A DNA stretch of 64,000 nt, taken from positions 186,001-250,000 of the forward strand of contig NZ_JAJJJF010000002.1 of assembly GCF_022458745.1 (NCBI RefSeq). The letters run 5' to 3'. The stretch's first letter is position 1; the number at the start of each line of letters is the position of its first letter. This document shows, one piece after another, positions 36,894 to 46,027 of this stretch. Below the pieces are notes generated by a model. That model was given only the letters and a program-made list of their open reading frames with translations, did no database searches and was not told where the DNA came from. Position numbers and translations under genes: made by a program. The stretch is from Bacillus piscicola (GTDB lineage Bacteria; Bacillota; Bacilli; Bacillales; Marinococcaceae).

Positions 36894-36939
36894 ATGAACC
36901 ACCTACTATTGTCATAATGAACCACCTACTATTGTCATA
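36894..36939 (+). repeat. Perfect 23-bp tandem duplication upstream of flgB
   Basis: The unit starting ATGAACCACCTACTATTGTC occurs twice back to back (36894-36916 and 36917-36939) without a mismatch. It is 64 bases before flgB and downstream of the candidate promoter. The copies are identical, so the duplication is recent or selected. Confidence 0.95.
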
Positions 36940-37002
36940 ATTACCTTTTTCACCAGTTCACATGTGCAGTTAGGACGTTTTAAATCATGAAGGAGGGAGA
37001 AT

Positions 37003-37395
37003 ATGGGATTCTTTGACTCCGCTTCATTGCGACGGCTCGAGGCCGGTCTTAATGGAGCTGCGTTGGAACAGCGTGCGATATCTCAGAACATTGCTAATGT
37101 TGATACGCCCCACTATAAAGCCAAACGTGCGCATTTTCGGCAGGTTTTAGAAACGGCTAAAGATCAGCATGTAAAAGCTCACCGCACCTCACCGCGCCAT
37201 CTGGAGTTTGGCAGCCAGCGAGCGGGCCTCTACCTTTCCGAGGACTCGTCTACGATGTACAACCATAACGGTAATAATGTGGATATGGACAAAGAAATGT
37301 CGAAGCTTGCTGAAAATCAAATCTACTACAATGCTCTTACAGACCGTTTGAGCAGTAAGTACAACAGTCTCAAATCGGCTGTGAGAGGAGGTTAG
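37003..37395 (+). CDS. flgB: Flagellar basal-body rod protein FlgB
   Basis: A 130-residue proximal rod protein, first gene of the fla/che operon. The conserved rod N-terminal motif is ALEQRAISQNIANVDTPHYK (about 20-39) and the C-terminal heptad region ends QIYYNALTDRLSSKYNSLKS. It is exported by the flagellar type III apparatus without a cleaved signal. A GAAGGAGGGAG site precedes ATG 37003. flgC follows after four bases. Confidence 0.97.
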   Translation: MGFFDSASLRRLEAGLNGAALEQRAISQNIANVDTPHYKAKRAHFRQVLETAKDQHVKAHRTSPRHLEFGSQRAGLYLSEDSSTMYNHNGNNVDMDKEMSKLAENQIYYNALTDRLSSKYNSLKSAVRGG

Positions 37396-37399
37396 AATC

Positions 37400-37864
37400 A
37401 TGGGGATTTTTGACGGAGTGAATGCATCCGCATCCGCGCTTACCGCCCAGCGTTTGCGAATGGACGTCACCGCGGCTAACATGGCCAACGCGCAGTCGAC
37501 TAGAGGCCGTCTCGTAAATGGGGAATGGGAACCTTACCGGAGAAAAATGGTATCCTTTACCCCTGCTAATCCCACTTTCTCTTCCTCTTTAAAGCGGGCC
37601 CAAGCAGAAAAAGGAACTGCGGCCCATGGAGGAGGCGTGCGTGTTCATCGTATTGTAGAAGATCAGTCGCCATTTAAACAACTGTATGATCCGGAACATC
37701 CTGACGCCGATGCTAACGGCTTTGTACAACTTCCGAATGTAGATCCTCTAAAGGAAATGGTGAACATGATGAATGCAACTCGATCCTATGAAGCAAATGT
37801 TACAGCGATGAATGCCTCCAAAAATATGCTTTTGAAAGCACTCGAAATAGGACGCGGCCAGTAA
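37400..37864 (+). CDS. flgC: Flagellar basal-body rod protein FlgC
   Basis: A 154-residue proximal rod protein. It starts MGIFDGVNASASALTAQRLR, contains the rod motif VTAANMANAQSTRG (about 26-39), and ends with the conserved EMVNMMNATRSYEANVTAMN (about 123-142) that packs in the rod core. It sits between flgB and fliE in the usual order and has a GAGAGGAGG site inside the end of flgB. Confidence 0.97.
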   Translation: MGIFDGVNASASALTAQRLRMDVTAANMANAQSTRGRLVNGEWEPYRRKMVSFTPANPTFSSSLKRAQAEKGTAAHGGGVRVHRIVEDQSPFKQLYDPEHPDADANGFVQLPNVDPLKEMVNMMNATRSYEANVTAMNASKNMLLKALEIGRGQ

Positions 37865-37898
37865 AGGCTGATACGGGAAGGAAGGGAGGAGCTCTTAC

Positions 37899-38213
37899 AT
37901 GAGTATTCACTCTATCATGAATACATATGGTCTGCCTGACGCTTCAAACGAAACGGAAAGCAAACCAAGGATGAAAACACCAGTAGAAGCACAAACGGCA
38001 TTTAAGACGGCTTTTCAACAAGCCATTAACAATGTAAACGAAGCCCAGCTGGAATCAAATCGCATGACAGAAAAGCTAGTCACCGGCGAAACAGAAAATT
38101 TGCATAATGTGATGATTTCAGCAGAGAAAGCAAGCGTATTGCTGCAAACGACAATCGAAGTACGAAATAAAGCATTGGAAGCTTATCAGGAAATCATGCG
38201 TATGCAAGTGTAG
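37899..38213 (+). CDS. fliE: Flagellar hook-basal body protein FliE
   Basis: A 104-residue protein that joins the MS ring to the rod. The C-terminal half (KLVTGETENLHNVMISAEKA, then SVLLQTTIEVRNKALEAYQE) is the conserved FliE region; the end IMRMQV is typical. A GAAGGGAGGAG site is well placed. Confidence 0.95.
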   Translation: MSIHSIMNTYGLPDASNETESKPRMKTPVEAQTAFKTAFQQAINNVNEAQLESNRMTEKLVTGETENLHNVMISAEKASVLLQTTIEVRNKALEAYQEIMRMQV

Positions 38214-38246
38214 TGAGCGATCGTGTGAGTAGTTTCGGGAGGACCT

Positions 38247-39836
38247 ATGAAAGAGAAAGTACTACATCAAAAAGATAGATTAATAGAATACTGGCAAGAA
38301 CGGTCCAAAAAGCAAAAAGGAATGTTAGTCGCGCTTATTGCTCTCCTATTGCTCATTCTGTTTCTCGCCATTTTCTTCGGTACGCGCACCCAGTATGCTC
38401 CTCTATACTCAGGCCTTCCTCCCGATGAAACTGGTCAGATTAAAGAAAGCCTTGATTCACGTGGGATTTCCTCACGCTTGACAAATGACGGGACTACAAT
38501 CAGTGTGCCGGAAGCAGAAGTAGACGCGCTGAAAGTCGAATTGGCAGCAGAGGGCATTCCAAAGAGCGGATCTATCGATTACACCTTTATCGAAGATCAG
38601 ATGGGCTTTGGAATGACGGATAATGAGTTTAGTGTAATGGAGCGTGCGGCGATGCAGACCGAATTGGGTCGCCTCATTGAAAATATTGACGGAGTAGAAA
38701 AGGCAAATGTGATGATCACATTGCCGGAAGAATCAACGTGGCTAGCAGATGAGGCGGAGGGAGCGTCAGCCTCTATTGTTCTAAACACGGGAGGAAGGAG
38801 CAGTCTCGAACAACCGCAAGTGCGTGCTTTATACCATCTCGTCGCAAAAAGTGTTCCCAATCTGTCTGTTGATAATATCGTCATTATGAATGAAATGTTT
38901 GAGCCTTTTGATTATGAAAATAAAAATATATCCAATTCTGCTCTCAGTGTCTATGAAGAACAACGGAGCATTCAAAATGACATCGAGAAAGACATTCAAT
39001 CACAGATTCAGAGAATGCTTGGGACGATGATCGGTAGAGATAAAGTAGTTGTTTCAGTGACGACTGATCTCGATTTCACGAAGGAAAATCGCGAAGAACG
39101 GCTTGTAGAACCTGTCGATGAGGAAAACATGGAAGGTATTGAAATCAGTGCTGAGCGCATTACGGAAACCTATGAAGGGGGCCGTCCCGAAGAAGGCGGT
39201 ATCCCGGGAGCAGGTGAGGGTGATGTCGCCAATTATCCGGCAGCTGCAAATGCAGGAGATGGAGACTACGAACGTACCGAAAGCCGTATTAATCACGAGG
39301 TTAATCGTATCCAAAAAGAGATCGTCGAAAGTCCTTATAAAGTAAGAGATATGGGCATTCAAGTAATGGTGGAGCCACCTGACCCGGCAAATCCTGGTTC
39401 TTTAGACCCTCAGACCATTGGGGATATTGAACAGATTCTGAGCACGGTGATTAGTACGAGCATTGATGAAGCCTATAAACAAGACATGACAGCTAATGAA
39501 CTGAACGACAAAATCTTTGTCTCTGCACAGGAATTCGCGGGAAAAACTGATCTCACACCAGAACCAGAACCGACCGTTCCGATGTGGATGTATATCGTAG
39601 CTGGCGGTTTAGCAGTGACAGTGCTCGTTTTGCTCTTCTTGTTATGGAAGAGACGTAAAACAGATGCCGATGAAGAAGAATTCTTAGAAGATATAGGTAC
39701 GGAACAAGAAATACCGGATCTCCCTGAAGAGGAGAATACAGAACATACAGTCCGACGCAAGCAGTTGGAGAAACTCGCCAGGGAAAATCCTGGAGAATTC
39801 TCAAAACTATTAAGAACGTGGCTGTCTGAAGATTAA
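38247..39836 (+). CDS. fliF: Flagellar MS-ring protein FliF
   Basis: A 529-residue membrane ring protein, the base of the motor. Two membrane helices are visible, at about residues 26-46 (GMLVALIALLLLILFLAIFF) and about 447-467 (MYIVAGGLAVTVLVLLFLLW). Between them lie the ring-building domains (YAPLYSGLPPDETGQIKESL, about 51-70; KVVVSVTTDLDFTKEN near 268). An acidic, Gly-rich loop (about 315-345) is the variable part. The C-terminal tail (about 490-529) binds FliG. Confidence 0.97.
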   Translation: MKEKVLHQKDRLIEYWQERSKKQKGMLVALIALLLLILFLAIFFGTRTQYAPLYSGLPPDETGQIKESLDSRGISSRLTNDGTTISVPEAEVDALKVELAAEGIPKSGSIDYTFIEDQMGFGMTDNEFSVMERAAMQTELGRLIENIDGVEKANVMITLPEESTWLADEAEGASASIVLNTGGRSSLEQPQVRALYHLVAKSVPNLSVDNIVIMNEMFEPFDYENKNISNSALSVYEEQRSIQNDIEKDIQSQIQRMLGTMIGRDKVVVSVTTDLDFTKENREERLVEPVDEENMEGIEISAERITETYEGGRPEEGGIPGAGEGDVANYPAAANAGDGDYERTESRINHEVNRIQKEIVESPYKVRDMGIQVMVEPPDPANPGSLDPQTIGDIEQILSTVISTSIDEAYKQDMTANELNDKIFVSAQEFAGKTDLTPEPEPTVPMWMYIVAGGLAVTVLVLLFLLWKRRKTDADEEEFLEDIGTEQEIPDLPEEENTEHTVRRKQLEKLARENPGEFSKLLRTWLSED

Positions 39837-39852
39837 GAGGGGGTAAGAAGTC

Positions 39853-40866
39853 ATGTCAAGGACGAAAGATAGAATCAGTGGTAAACAGAAAGCGGCGATG
39901 CTTCTTATCTCACTCGGACCGGATGTATCCGCGGAAATCTACAAGCATTTAAGTGAAGAGGAAATTGAGAAGCTGACACTTGAAATCGCCAATGTTCGCA
40001 AAGTAGACAACGACACAAAGGAAAAAGTTCTCGAGGAATTTCACCAGATTGCGATTGCCCAAGAATACATTTCCCAAGGCGGCATCGGCTATGCAAAGAG
40101 TGTTCTTGAGAAAGCTCTCGGAGAAAATGAAGCGATGGCCATTATAGACCGTCTCACTTCTACCTTACAAGTGCGGCCCTTTGATTTTGCTAGAAAAGCG
40201 GACCCGACCCAAATTCTTAATTTCATTCAGCACGAACACCCGCAGACGATCGCCCTCATTTTATCGTATTTAGAGTCTGGCCAAGCAGGACAGATTCTGT
40301 CGAGCCTTCCTCAGGAAGTGCAGGCCGACGTTGCAAAGCGAATCGCTGTGATGGACAGTACTTCTCCTGAAATTATCAACGAAGTCGAGACGATACTGGA
40401 GCAAAAGTTATCTACTACAGTAATGCAGGATTATACGGAAGCGGGCGGGATTGAATCACTTGTTGAAGTTCTGAACGGGGTCGACCGCAGCACGGAACGC
40501 ACGATTTTAGAAACACTTGAAATGCAAGATGCCGATCTTGCTGAAGAAATTAAAAAGAGAATGTTTGTTTTTGAGGACATTGTTACTCTGGATAACCGCT
40601 CCATTCAACGTGTTATTCGAGACGTTGATAACGAGGACTTGCAGCTTGCTCTAAAAGTATCCAGTGACGAAGTGAAAGAAATTATTTTCAGCAACATGTC
40701 CCAACGGATGGCAGATACATTCAAAGATGAAATTGAATTTATGGGGCCGGTGCGGCTACGCGATGTAGAGGAAGCACAGACGACAATCGTTTCTGTCATC
40801 CGCCGCCTTGAGGATGCTGGTGAGATTGTTATTGCCCGTGGCGGGGGAGATGACGTTATTGTCTAG
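39853..40866 (+). CDS. fliG: Flagellar motor switch protein FliG
   Basis: A 337-residue protein that transmits torque from the stator to the ring. The N-terminal domain (KQKAAMLLISLGPDVSAEIY) contacts FliF. The EHPQTIALILSYLESGQAGQ motif (near 125-144) lies in the middle domain that binds FliM. The charged C-terminal torque helix is in RSIQRVIRDVDNEDLQLALK (near 248). The fliH start overlaps its 3' end. Confidence 0.97.
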   Translation: MSRTKDRISGKQKAAMLLISLGPDVSAEIYKHLSEEEIEKLTLEIANVRKVDNDTKEKVLEEFHQIAIAQEYISQGGIGYAKSVLEKALGENEAMAIIDRLTSTLQVRPFDFARKADPTQILNFIQHEHPQTIALILSYLESGQAGQILSSLPQEVQADVAKRIAVMDSTSPEIINEVETILEQKLSTTVMQDYTEAGGIESLVEVLNGVDRSTERTILETLEMQDADLAEEIKKRMFVFEDIVTLDNRSIQRVIRDVDNEDLQLALKVSSDEVKEIIFSNMSQRMADTFKDEIEFMGPVRLRDVEEAQTTIVSVIRRLEDAGEIVIARGGGDDVIV

Positions 40867-41671
40867 AGTGATAAAGGCAGCCAATGCCCGTACACTTGGT
40901 CAGGAAAAACGTCCTGTTCACCTGCAAGCAGCCGTACCGTTGTTTCCGGAGGGTGCCCACGAAGACACCGATAACCCGCACGACTTCAAAATGGAAGAAA
41001 TAAAGAAAATTGAACAGCAGGCGGCACACATGAAAGATGAAGCAGACAGGATAATGCGGCAAGCCGAATATGAATTAGCGGAAGTACGCCGGAAGATCAG
41101 TGAGGAAGAAGAAGATTCTAAGTTGCGCATACAGGAAGCCTTTGGTAATGCGGAGCGAGAAGGTTACAGCGAAGGGTATCAAAAGGGGCAGGAAGAGGGC
41201 CGGTCATCTTTTGAAGCGGCAATTACGGAAGCACGGGAGACGATTATCGCTGCTAAAGAAGAGTACGAGCATTGTGTAGAAAAAGCAGAACCGGTCATTT
41301 TGGATTTGGCCCTTGCGGTGGCAAATCGTATTATGTACACCGCCCTCGACAGGGAAGACAGTGCCTGGATTGAAATTGTGAAGAATGCGATTCAGGAAGT
41401 GAAAGATCATGAGGATATCACTGTCTCTGTTGCTCCAGGTCAATACGAAGAAACGATACGGCATCGTGAGGAACTGGCGGCATTGCTCGGGTACGGCCAG
41501 AACTTAACGATCTTTCCTGACGCTGACCTAAAGCCATGGTCTTGTATGATTGAAACGCCTTACGGAAAGGTGGACGCCGCGCTTGACAGTCAACTTACTG
41601 AATTAAAAACAAAACTTCACGAACTGTTGAAGGAAGGAAACGATGATGAAAGCAGTGGAACTCATTCCTGA
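40850..41671 (+). CDS. fliH: Flagellar assembly protein FliH
   Basis: A 273-residue regulator of the export ATPase FliI. The centre (about 50-145) is a charged coiled coil containing GYSEGYQKGQEEGRSSFEAA, the glycine-repeat segment typical of FliH. The C-terminal domain (AEPVILDLALAVANRIMYTA, near 160) resembles V/F-ATPase stator proteins. The start is not certain: ATG 40850 (MTLLSRVIKAAN) is possible, and TTG 40859 is better spaced from GGGGGAG. It overlaps fliG by 17 bases and fliI by 29. Confidence 0.93.
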   Translation: MTLLSRVIKAANARTLGQEKRPVHLQAAVPLFPEGAHEDTDNPHDFKMEEIKKIEQQAAHMKDEADRIMRQAEYELAEVRRKISEEEEDSKLRIQEAFGNAEREGYSEGYQKGQEEGRSSFEAAITEARETIIAAKEEYEHCVEKAEPVILDLALAVANRIMYTALDREDSAWIEIVKNAIQEVKDHEDITVSVAPGQYEETIRHREELAALLGYGQNLTIFPDADLKPWSCMIETPYGKVDAALDSQLTELKTKLHELLKEGNDDESSGTHS

Positions 41672-42962
41672 AATTTCCGCTATGAATCCTTACAAACAAT
41701 ACGGCAAAGTGACGAGGGTAATCGGCCTGACGATTGAATCACAAGGGCCACGCACATCTGTGGGTGATCTCTGTCTCATTCATACTTATGGGAGAAAAGA
41801 ACCGGTAAAAGCAGAAGTTGTCGGTTTTAAGGACAAGTTTGTCTTATTAATGCCGCTGACACAAACAGTTGAAATCGGTCCCGGCAGTCTTGTCGAGGCA
41901 ACGGGAAAGCCGCTTCAAATTAAGACCGGAAGTGGTATTATCGGCAAAGTACTAGATGGCGCTGGAAACCCGCTGGACGGGTCACCACTTCCGGCAGGGC
42001 TCACAACGGTGCTGACAGAAAAGGAACCGCCTAACCCACTTTTAAGACCTCGTATTCATACACCGCTTCCACTCGGTGTCAAGGCGATAGACGGACTGTT
42101 GACCGTCGGAAAGGGACAGCGAATCGGTATCTTTGCTGGAAGCGGCGTCGGAAAAAGTACTCTGCTTTCGATGATCACTCGCTATTCTGATGCCGATGTG
42201 AATGTCATTGCCTTAATCGGCGAGCGCGGCCGTGAAGTGAAAGATTTTATCGAACGTGATCTCGGAGAAGAGGGCATGAAAAAATCGGTCATTGTGGTAG
42301 CGACTTCTGACCAACCAGCGTTGATGCGGATTAAGGGCGCACTGACGGCAACCGCCATAGCCGAACATTTTCGCAGCCAGGGAAAACATGTCAATTTAAT
42401 GATGGACTCGGTAACACGGTTTGCGATGGCGCAGCGCGAGATCGGCTTAGCCGTTGGAGAGCCTCCTACTACGAAAGGATATACTCCGTCCGTCTTTGCC
42501 CTGCTCCCCCGGCTGTTGGAACGCTCAGGTACGAGTGATAAAGGAACGATTACCGCATTTTACACCGTGCTTGTAGACGGAGATGATATGAATGAGCCGA
42601 TTGCAGATGCTGTCCGCGGAATTCTAGATGGGCACCTCGTTCTTGACCGTAAACTAGCGGACAAAGGCCATTATCCGGCGATTAATGTGTTGAAAAGTGT
42701 GAGTCGGGTCATGAATGAAATTGTAAGCGAACCTCACCGAAAAGCAGCGGAAAATTTCCGAAAACACTTAGCAACGTACAGCGAGTCCGAGGACCTGATT
42801 AATATCGGGGCTTACAAGAAAGGTGCATCTCCGGCTATTGATCAAGCAGTTGCTCTTTACCCGGCTATGATTAATTTCTTGCAGCAAGAGACGAACTCGC
42901 CGGAACGATTTCAACATACTGTCGATTTTCTGATCGCGACTTATACGAACAGAGGAGAATAA
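41643..42962 (+). CDS. fliI: Flagellum-specific export ATPase FliI
   Basis: A 439-residue hexameric ATPase that powers release of export substrates. The N-terminal beta-barrel (about 10-100) is followed by Walker A GIFAGSGVGKSTLLSMI (about 162-178), GERGREVKDFIERDL near 194, and Walker B HVNLMMDSVTRFAMAQ near 248. It resembles F1 beta and is typical of the T3SS ATPase family. ATG 41643 and 41646 are both possible. Confidence 0.98.
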   Translation: MMKAVELIPEISAMNPYKQYGKVTRVIGLTIESQGPRTSVGDLCLIHTYGRKEPVKAEVVGFKDKFVLLMPLTQTVEIGPGSLVEATGKPLQIKTGSGIIGKVLDGAGNPLDGSPLPAGLTTVLTEKEPPNPLLRPRIHTPLPLGVKAIDGLLTVGKGQRIGIFAGSGVGKSTLLSMITRYSDADVNVIALIGERGREVKDFIERDLGEEGMKKSVIVVATSDQPALMRIKGALTATAIAEHFRSQGKHVNLMMDSVTRFAMAQREIGLAVGEPPTTKGYTPSVFALLPRLLERSGTSDKGTITAFYTVLVDGDDMNEPIADAVRGILDGHLVLDRKLADKGHYPAINVLKSVSRVMNEIVSEPHRKAAENFRKHLATYSESEDLINIGAYKKGASPAIDQAVALYPAMINFLQQETNSPERFQHTVDFLIATYTNRGE

Positions 42963-42965
42963 CAG

Positions 42966-43412
42966 ATGGTCTTTCAGTATTCTTTCCAAAAAATCTTAGA
43001 AATGAAAAAACAAGAAAAAGAGAAAAGAGAACAAGAATATCAGCATTCCGTCACGCAATTCGAATTGGCGGCTAAGTCGTTATATAAACTTTTAAGCCAG
43101 AAAGAACAAATAGAGACTCTCTTCAGCGGGAGAATGGCATCAGGGTTAAAAATACAAGAACTTCAGCAGAATGAGAGCATGCTCTTCCATCTTCATGACA
43201 GGATAGCGACTGCAACGAAACAGACTGATACCGCCCGCAGTCGCATGCAACAAAAAGAAACAGAGTTGCAGGTTGCTGCTATTGAATGGAAAAAATATGA
43301 AAAAATGAAAGAACGGGAACAAGAAAAATTTGCGGAGCAATTAAAAAAAGACGAAGCCGCGATGATGGATGAAATCTCTATACGTAATTTCGTTTTCTCT
43401 GAAAATAGGTGA
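42966..43412 (+). CDS. fliJ: Flagellar export chaperone FliJ
   Basis: A 148-residue coiled-coil protein that sits in the FliI ring like the gamma subunit of F1. Almost the whole sequence is heptad-like and charged (MVFQYSFQKILEMKKQEKEK at the start, KKYEKMKEREQEKFAEQLKK near the end). FliJ proteins are poorly conserved, so the call rests on length, coiled coil, the FQYSFQKIL start and position after fliI. Confidence 0.92.
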   Translation: MVFQYSFQKILEMKKQEKEKREQEYQHSVTQFELAAKSLYKLLSQKEQIETLFSGRMASGLKIQELQQNESMLFHLHDRIATATKQTDTARSRMQQKETELQVAAIEWKKYEKMKEREQEKFAEQLKKDEAAMMDEISIRNFVFSENR

Positions 43413-43416
43413 ACGT

Positions 43417-43986
43417 ATGCCGAAAAAACAAACCGAAAAAAAGGCAGGAAAACTGCAATGGTTCATGTTGATCGTCTGTATTCCCACTCTGTTTGCAGTC
43501 ATACTTGGTGTTGTCTTTCTATCGATCCTGGGGGTTAATGTCATCGATCTGGGCAAAAATGCGATGCAAGACATCCCGGTTGTCGTAGATTTCCTCGAAG
43601 ACGAAGATGGAAACAAAGCTTCCGGACTTTCTGGAGAAGAAGCACTGGAGAAATTAACCACAAAAGAAGAAGAAGTTTCGAGACTGAAGCAGGAGTTGGA
43701 AGCAAAGGAATTGGAGCTGCGAAATGTACAAGAAGAGCTGGAGACGTTACAAATTGAGTTGGAAACAGAAGGAGAAGAAATCGACGAAGCCCCGTCTCAA
43801 TCAAAGGATATGGCAAAAATTTACGAAGCGATGTCAGCAGGAAAAGCGGCTGCTATCCTTTCAGAGATGAACATCGAACAGATCCTTTTACATATGCAGG
43901 AGATGAGTGTCGATGCCCAGGCGGCAATACTAGGAAAAATGGAACCAGAAAAAGCAGCTGCAATCATGAAGAAGCTGAATGACTAG
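43417..43986 (+). CDS. ylxF: MgtE-domain/YlxF-type flagellar protein
   Basis: A 189-residue membrane protein. One helix (about 13-35, WFMLIVCIPTLFAVILGVVF) is followed by a coiled coil (about 80-125) and a C-terminal domain with the repeated IL-x(2)-M pattern (AILSEMNIEQILLHMQEMSV, then AAILGKMEPEKAAAIMKKL), as in MotE-like proteins and the MgtE N-domain. YlxF is found between fliJ and fliK in Bacillus; related MotE proteins act as motor chaperones in epsilonproteobacteria. ATG 43417 has ATAGGTGA upstream. Confidence 0.85.
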   Translation: MPKKQTEKKAGKLQWFMLIVCIPTLFAVILGVVFLSILGVNVIDLGKNAMQDIPVVVDFLEDEDGNKASGLSGEEALEKLTTKEEEVSRLKQELEAKELELRNVQEELETLQIELETEGEEIDEAPSQSKDMAKIYEAMSAGKAAAILSEMNIEQILLHMQEMSVDAQAAILGKMEPEKAAAIMKKLND

Positions 43987-44050
43987 AAATAGGAACTTCA
44001 AGTGATCTTATGCAAAATCATCCAAGAGGATCTGAAAGGAGGTGATAGAT

Positions 44051-45463
44051 GTGCAGATGACGACTAATAGCAATGGTCCTTTGTTTGCAAGTTTCGTAGA
44101 AAGCGCAGCGACACGTGGAATTGCAAAACCAGTTCAGGGTTCTGATCCCGGACAGGAAGGTGCTTTTGAAGCTGTTTTAACGGATTTTTTAATTCCGGGT
44201 ATAGAAAAGCCTGAAAACAGCGAGAAAACGACAGAACTAGCAGCAGGGAGTATCCTTCAGCTTTTGAAAAAAGAGGGAAGTGCTGTTCTAGAGACATTTA
44301 AAGAGGAAATAACAGAGCTGCTCGGCAGAGGAGAAATAGGGGAGTTGGAATTGTTTGCTGCTCTGCCCGACGCCTTACAGAAACAGATTGATGAATTAGC
44401 AGGTGCTTCAGAGGAAACAGTACTCTCTTTCCTTGCGGATGTGTTTCAGACTTCGCCGGCAGCGAATGGAGAAACAGAAGTTCAAACAAATGAACAGCTG
44501 TCAGAAACGGTGACAGGAATGCTTGTACTTCTTAAAGCAGCGATAGGCGACCTTGCAGGCAATTCGACAGATGAACGATCGCAAGCGTTACCTTCTCGTG
44601 AATTTGTCCAAGCCATTCACCAGGCTATTCATAAGCTTGCAGACACAGATTTAGTTCCGCATGCTAAGAAAGTTCAACAAAAAGAAACATATGTCGACCG
44701 GCTTACCTTGCAGCACACGAGCTTATTAAGTCGACAGCAAGCTCCTCATCAAAAAACAGAAATATGGCAGCAAGGAGTACGATCGCTGTTTGATCTGTCC
44801 CGACAGCTGGAAAACTCGTCACCATGGAGCGTTCTGCGATCCGAGGACACGCTGGGGAACACAAAAAAGGATACCTATTTACAAGACCTGCTTCGGCGAA
44901 CAATACTGAACCCGGGAGTACAGAATGGCAAAACAAAAACGGCGCTCCCGTTACAGGAAGCAGGAATCGTTCTGGACAAAGTACAGCAGACGGTCATCCA
45001 TATTGGCGAACAAAAAACAGTCCATGCTCGCGGCCAGCAGTTCATGAGGCAGCTTCACGATCTACTTGGAAAGAGCAGCTTGCAATCATTTCAAAATGGT
45101 TCCCAGCAGTTATCAATTAAGCTCCATCCCGAACATCTCGGCCGCATTGATATTAAGCTGATCCAGCAAAACGGCCAGATACATGCCCAACTGTTAACAA
45201 CTACGAAAGCGGCACGTGACATCGTAGAGAGCCAGCTCCCTCATTTAAGGCAGACTTTCGTCCAGCAGCAGATTCCGGTAGAGCGCATTGATATCCAGCA
45301 GCAAACGCCTTCCTACTTACAACAAGATAGTGAACCACATGACCAACAGCAGTCTGCGCCGGATGATGGCCGCAATGAACAGAACCGGCATGAGGATGAG
45401 GAAGAACCCCCGCAACTTTTTGCAGCCATGCTTGATGAGCTAACGTTTAATGAAAAAGTGTAG
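44051..45463 (+). CDS. fliK: Flagellar hook-length control protein FliK
   Basis: A 470-residue molecular ruler that measures the hook and switches export specificity at FlhB. The N-terminal three quarters are low in conservation and rich in Gln, Glu, Leu and Thr. The C-terminal Flg_hook domain is clear: QQLSIKLHPEHLGRIDIKLI (near 352-371) and SQLPHLRQTFVQQQIPVERI (near 393-412). The Gln-rich tail is disordered. GTG 44051 is chosen because the AAAGGAGGTGAT site, a near-perfect anti-SD match, is eight bases away; ATG 44057 is the alternative. Confidence 0.94.
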   Translation: MQMTTNSNGPLFASFVESAATRGIAKPVQGSDPGQEGAFEAVLTDFLIPGIEKPENSEKTTELAAGSILQLLKKEGSAVLETFKEEITELLGRGEIGELELFAALPDALQKQIDELAGASEETVLSFLADVFQTSPAANGETEVQTNEQLSETVTGMLVLLKAAIGDLAGNSTDERSQALPSREFVQAIHQAIHKLADTDLVPHAKKVQQKETYVDRLTLQHTSLLSRQQAPHQKTEIWQQGVRSLFDLSRQLENSSPWSVLRSEDTLGNTKKDTYLQDLLRRTILNPGVQNGKTKTALPLQEAGIVLDKVQQTVIHIGEQKTVHARGQQFMRQLHDLLGKSSLQSFQNGSQQLSIKLHPEHLGRIDIKLIQQNGQIHAQLLTTTKAARDIVESQLPHLRQTFVQQQIPVERIDIQQQTPSYLQQDSEPHDQQQSAPDDGRNEQNRHEDEEEPPQLFAAMLDELTFNEKV

Positions 45464-45472
45464 GTGACAAGG

Positions 45473-46000
45473 ATGTCAAATACGGTACAGCAAACATACG
45501 CACTACCCGCGAAAAATGAGCCCAAAATCACGAGTAAGCAAGGCAACATGATGGGGAAAGATGACTTTTTGAAAATACTCATTGCCCAGCTCTCCAACCA
45601 GGACCCGCTGAACCCGATGGAAGATAAAGAATTCATCGCCCAAATGGCGCAGTTCTCTTCCCTGGAGCAAATGACAAACATGAACACGGCTCTACAGCGT
45701 TTTGTCAATGCCCAGGAAAGCGGTGCGCTCGTTCAACATAGTGAATTGATTGGCCAGAATATCACCTGGATCAAATTAATTGAAAAAGACGGCCACGTTA
45801 TCGAGACGAAAGAGATTGAAAATACTGTTCAGTCGGTAAAGCGTGATCTTGACGGCAATATTCGCCTGCTTCTCGATGATGGCCGCTGGATTAATAGCGA
45901 GCAGCTTCTTCAAGTAGGCCGGGAATCTTCTGTTTCAGAAGAACCCGACTTGGATGATTCACATAACGAAGAGAAAGCGGATGAGCCGGTAGTTGAATAA
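45473..46000 (+). CDS. flgD: Flagellar hook assembly scaffold FlgD
   Basis: A 175-residue hook-cap protein. The motif MGKDDFLKILIAQLSNQDPL (about 25-44) and NPMEDKEFIAQMAQFSSLEQ (45-64) are the hallmark FlgD N-terminal segment. The C-terminal part is acidic and shorter than in enterobacteria, lacking the second beta domain, as in Bacillus. The preferred start is ATG 45473; an in-frame GTG at 45464 overlaps the AGGTG site. Confidence 0.96.
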   Translation: MSNTVQQTYALPAKNEPKITSKQGNMMGKDDFLKILIAQLSNQDPLNPMEDKEFIAQMAQFSSLEQMTNMNTALQRFVNAQESGALVQHSELIGQNITWIKLIEKDGHVIETKEIENTVQSVKRDLDGNIRLLLDDGRWINSEQLLQVGRESSVSEEPDLDDSHNEEKADEPVVE

Positions 46001-46027
46001 AGGGATATAACACAGGAGGCGAACGCC

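Larger units (their letters stand above)
36717..37002 (+). other. Intergenic region ahead of the fla/che operon
   Basis: Together with the terminator this gap is 337 bases. It holds a candidate promoter (36814-36843) and a perfect 23-bp tandem repeat (36894-36939); no open frame with a ribosome binding site was seen. In B. subtilis the fla/che operon is read from a long upstream region with sigma-A and sigma-D promoters. I did not find a convincing sigma-D motif here. Confidence 0.6.

Noticed and set aside
36717-36939. CRISPR-like array suggested by the direct repeat
   Set aside because: The two units are immediately adjacent without spacers, and no cas genes are present.
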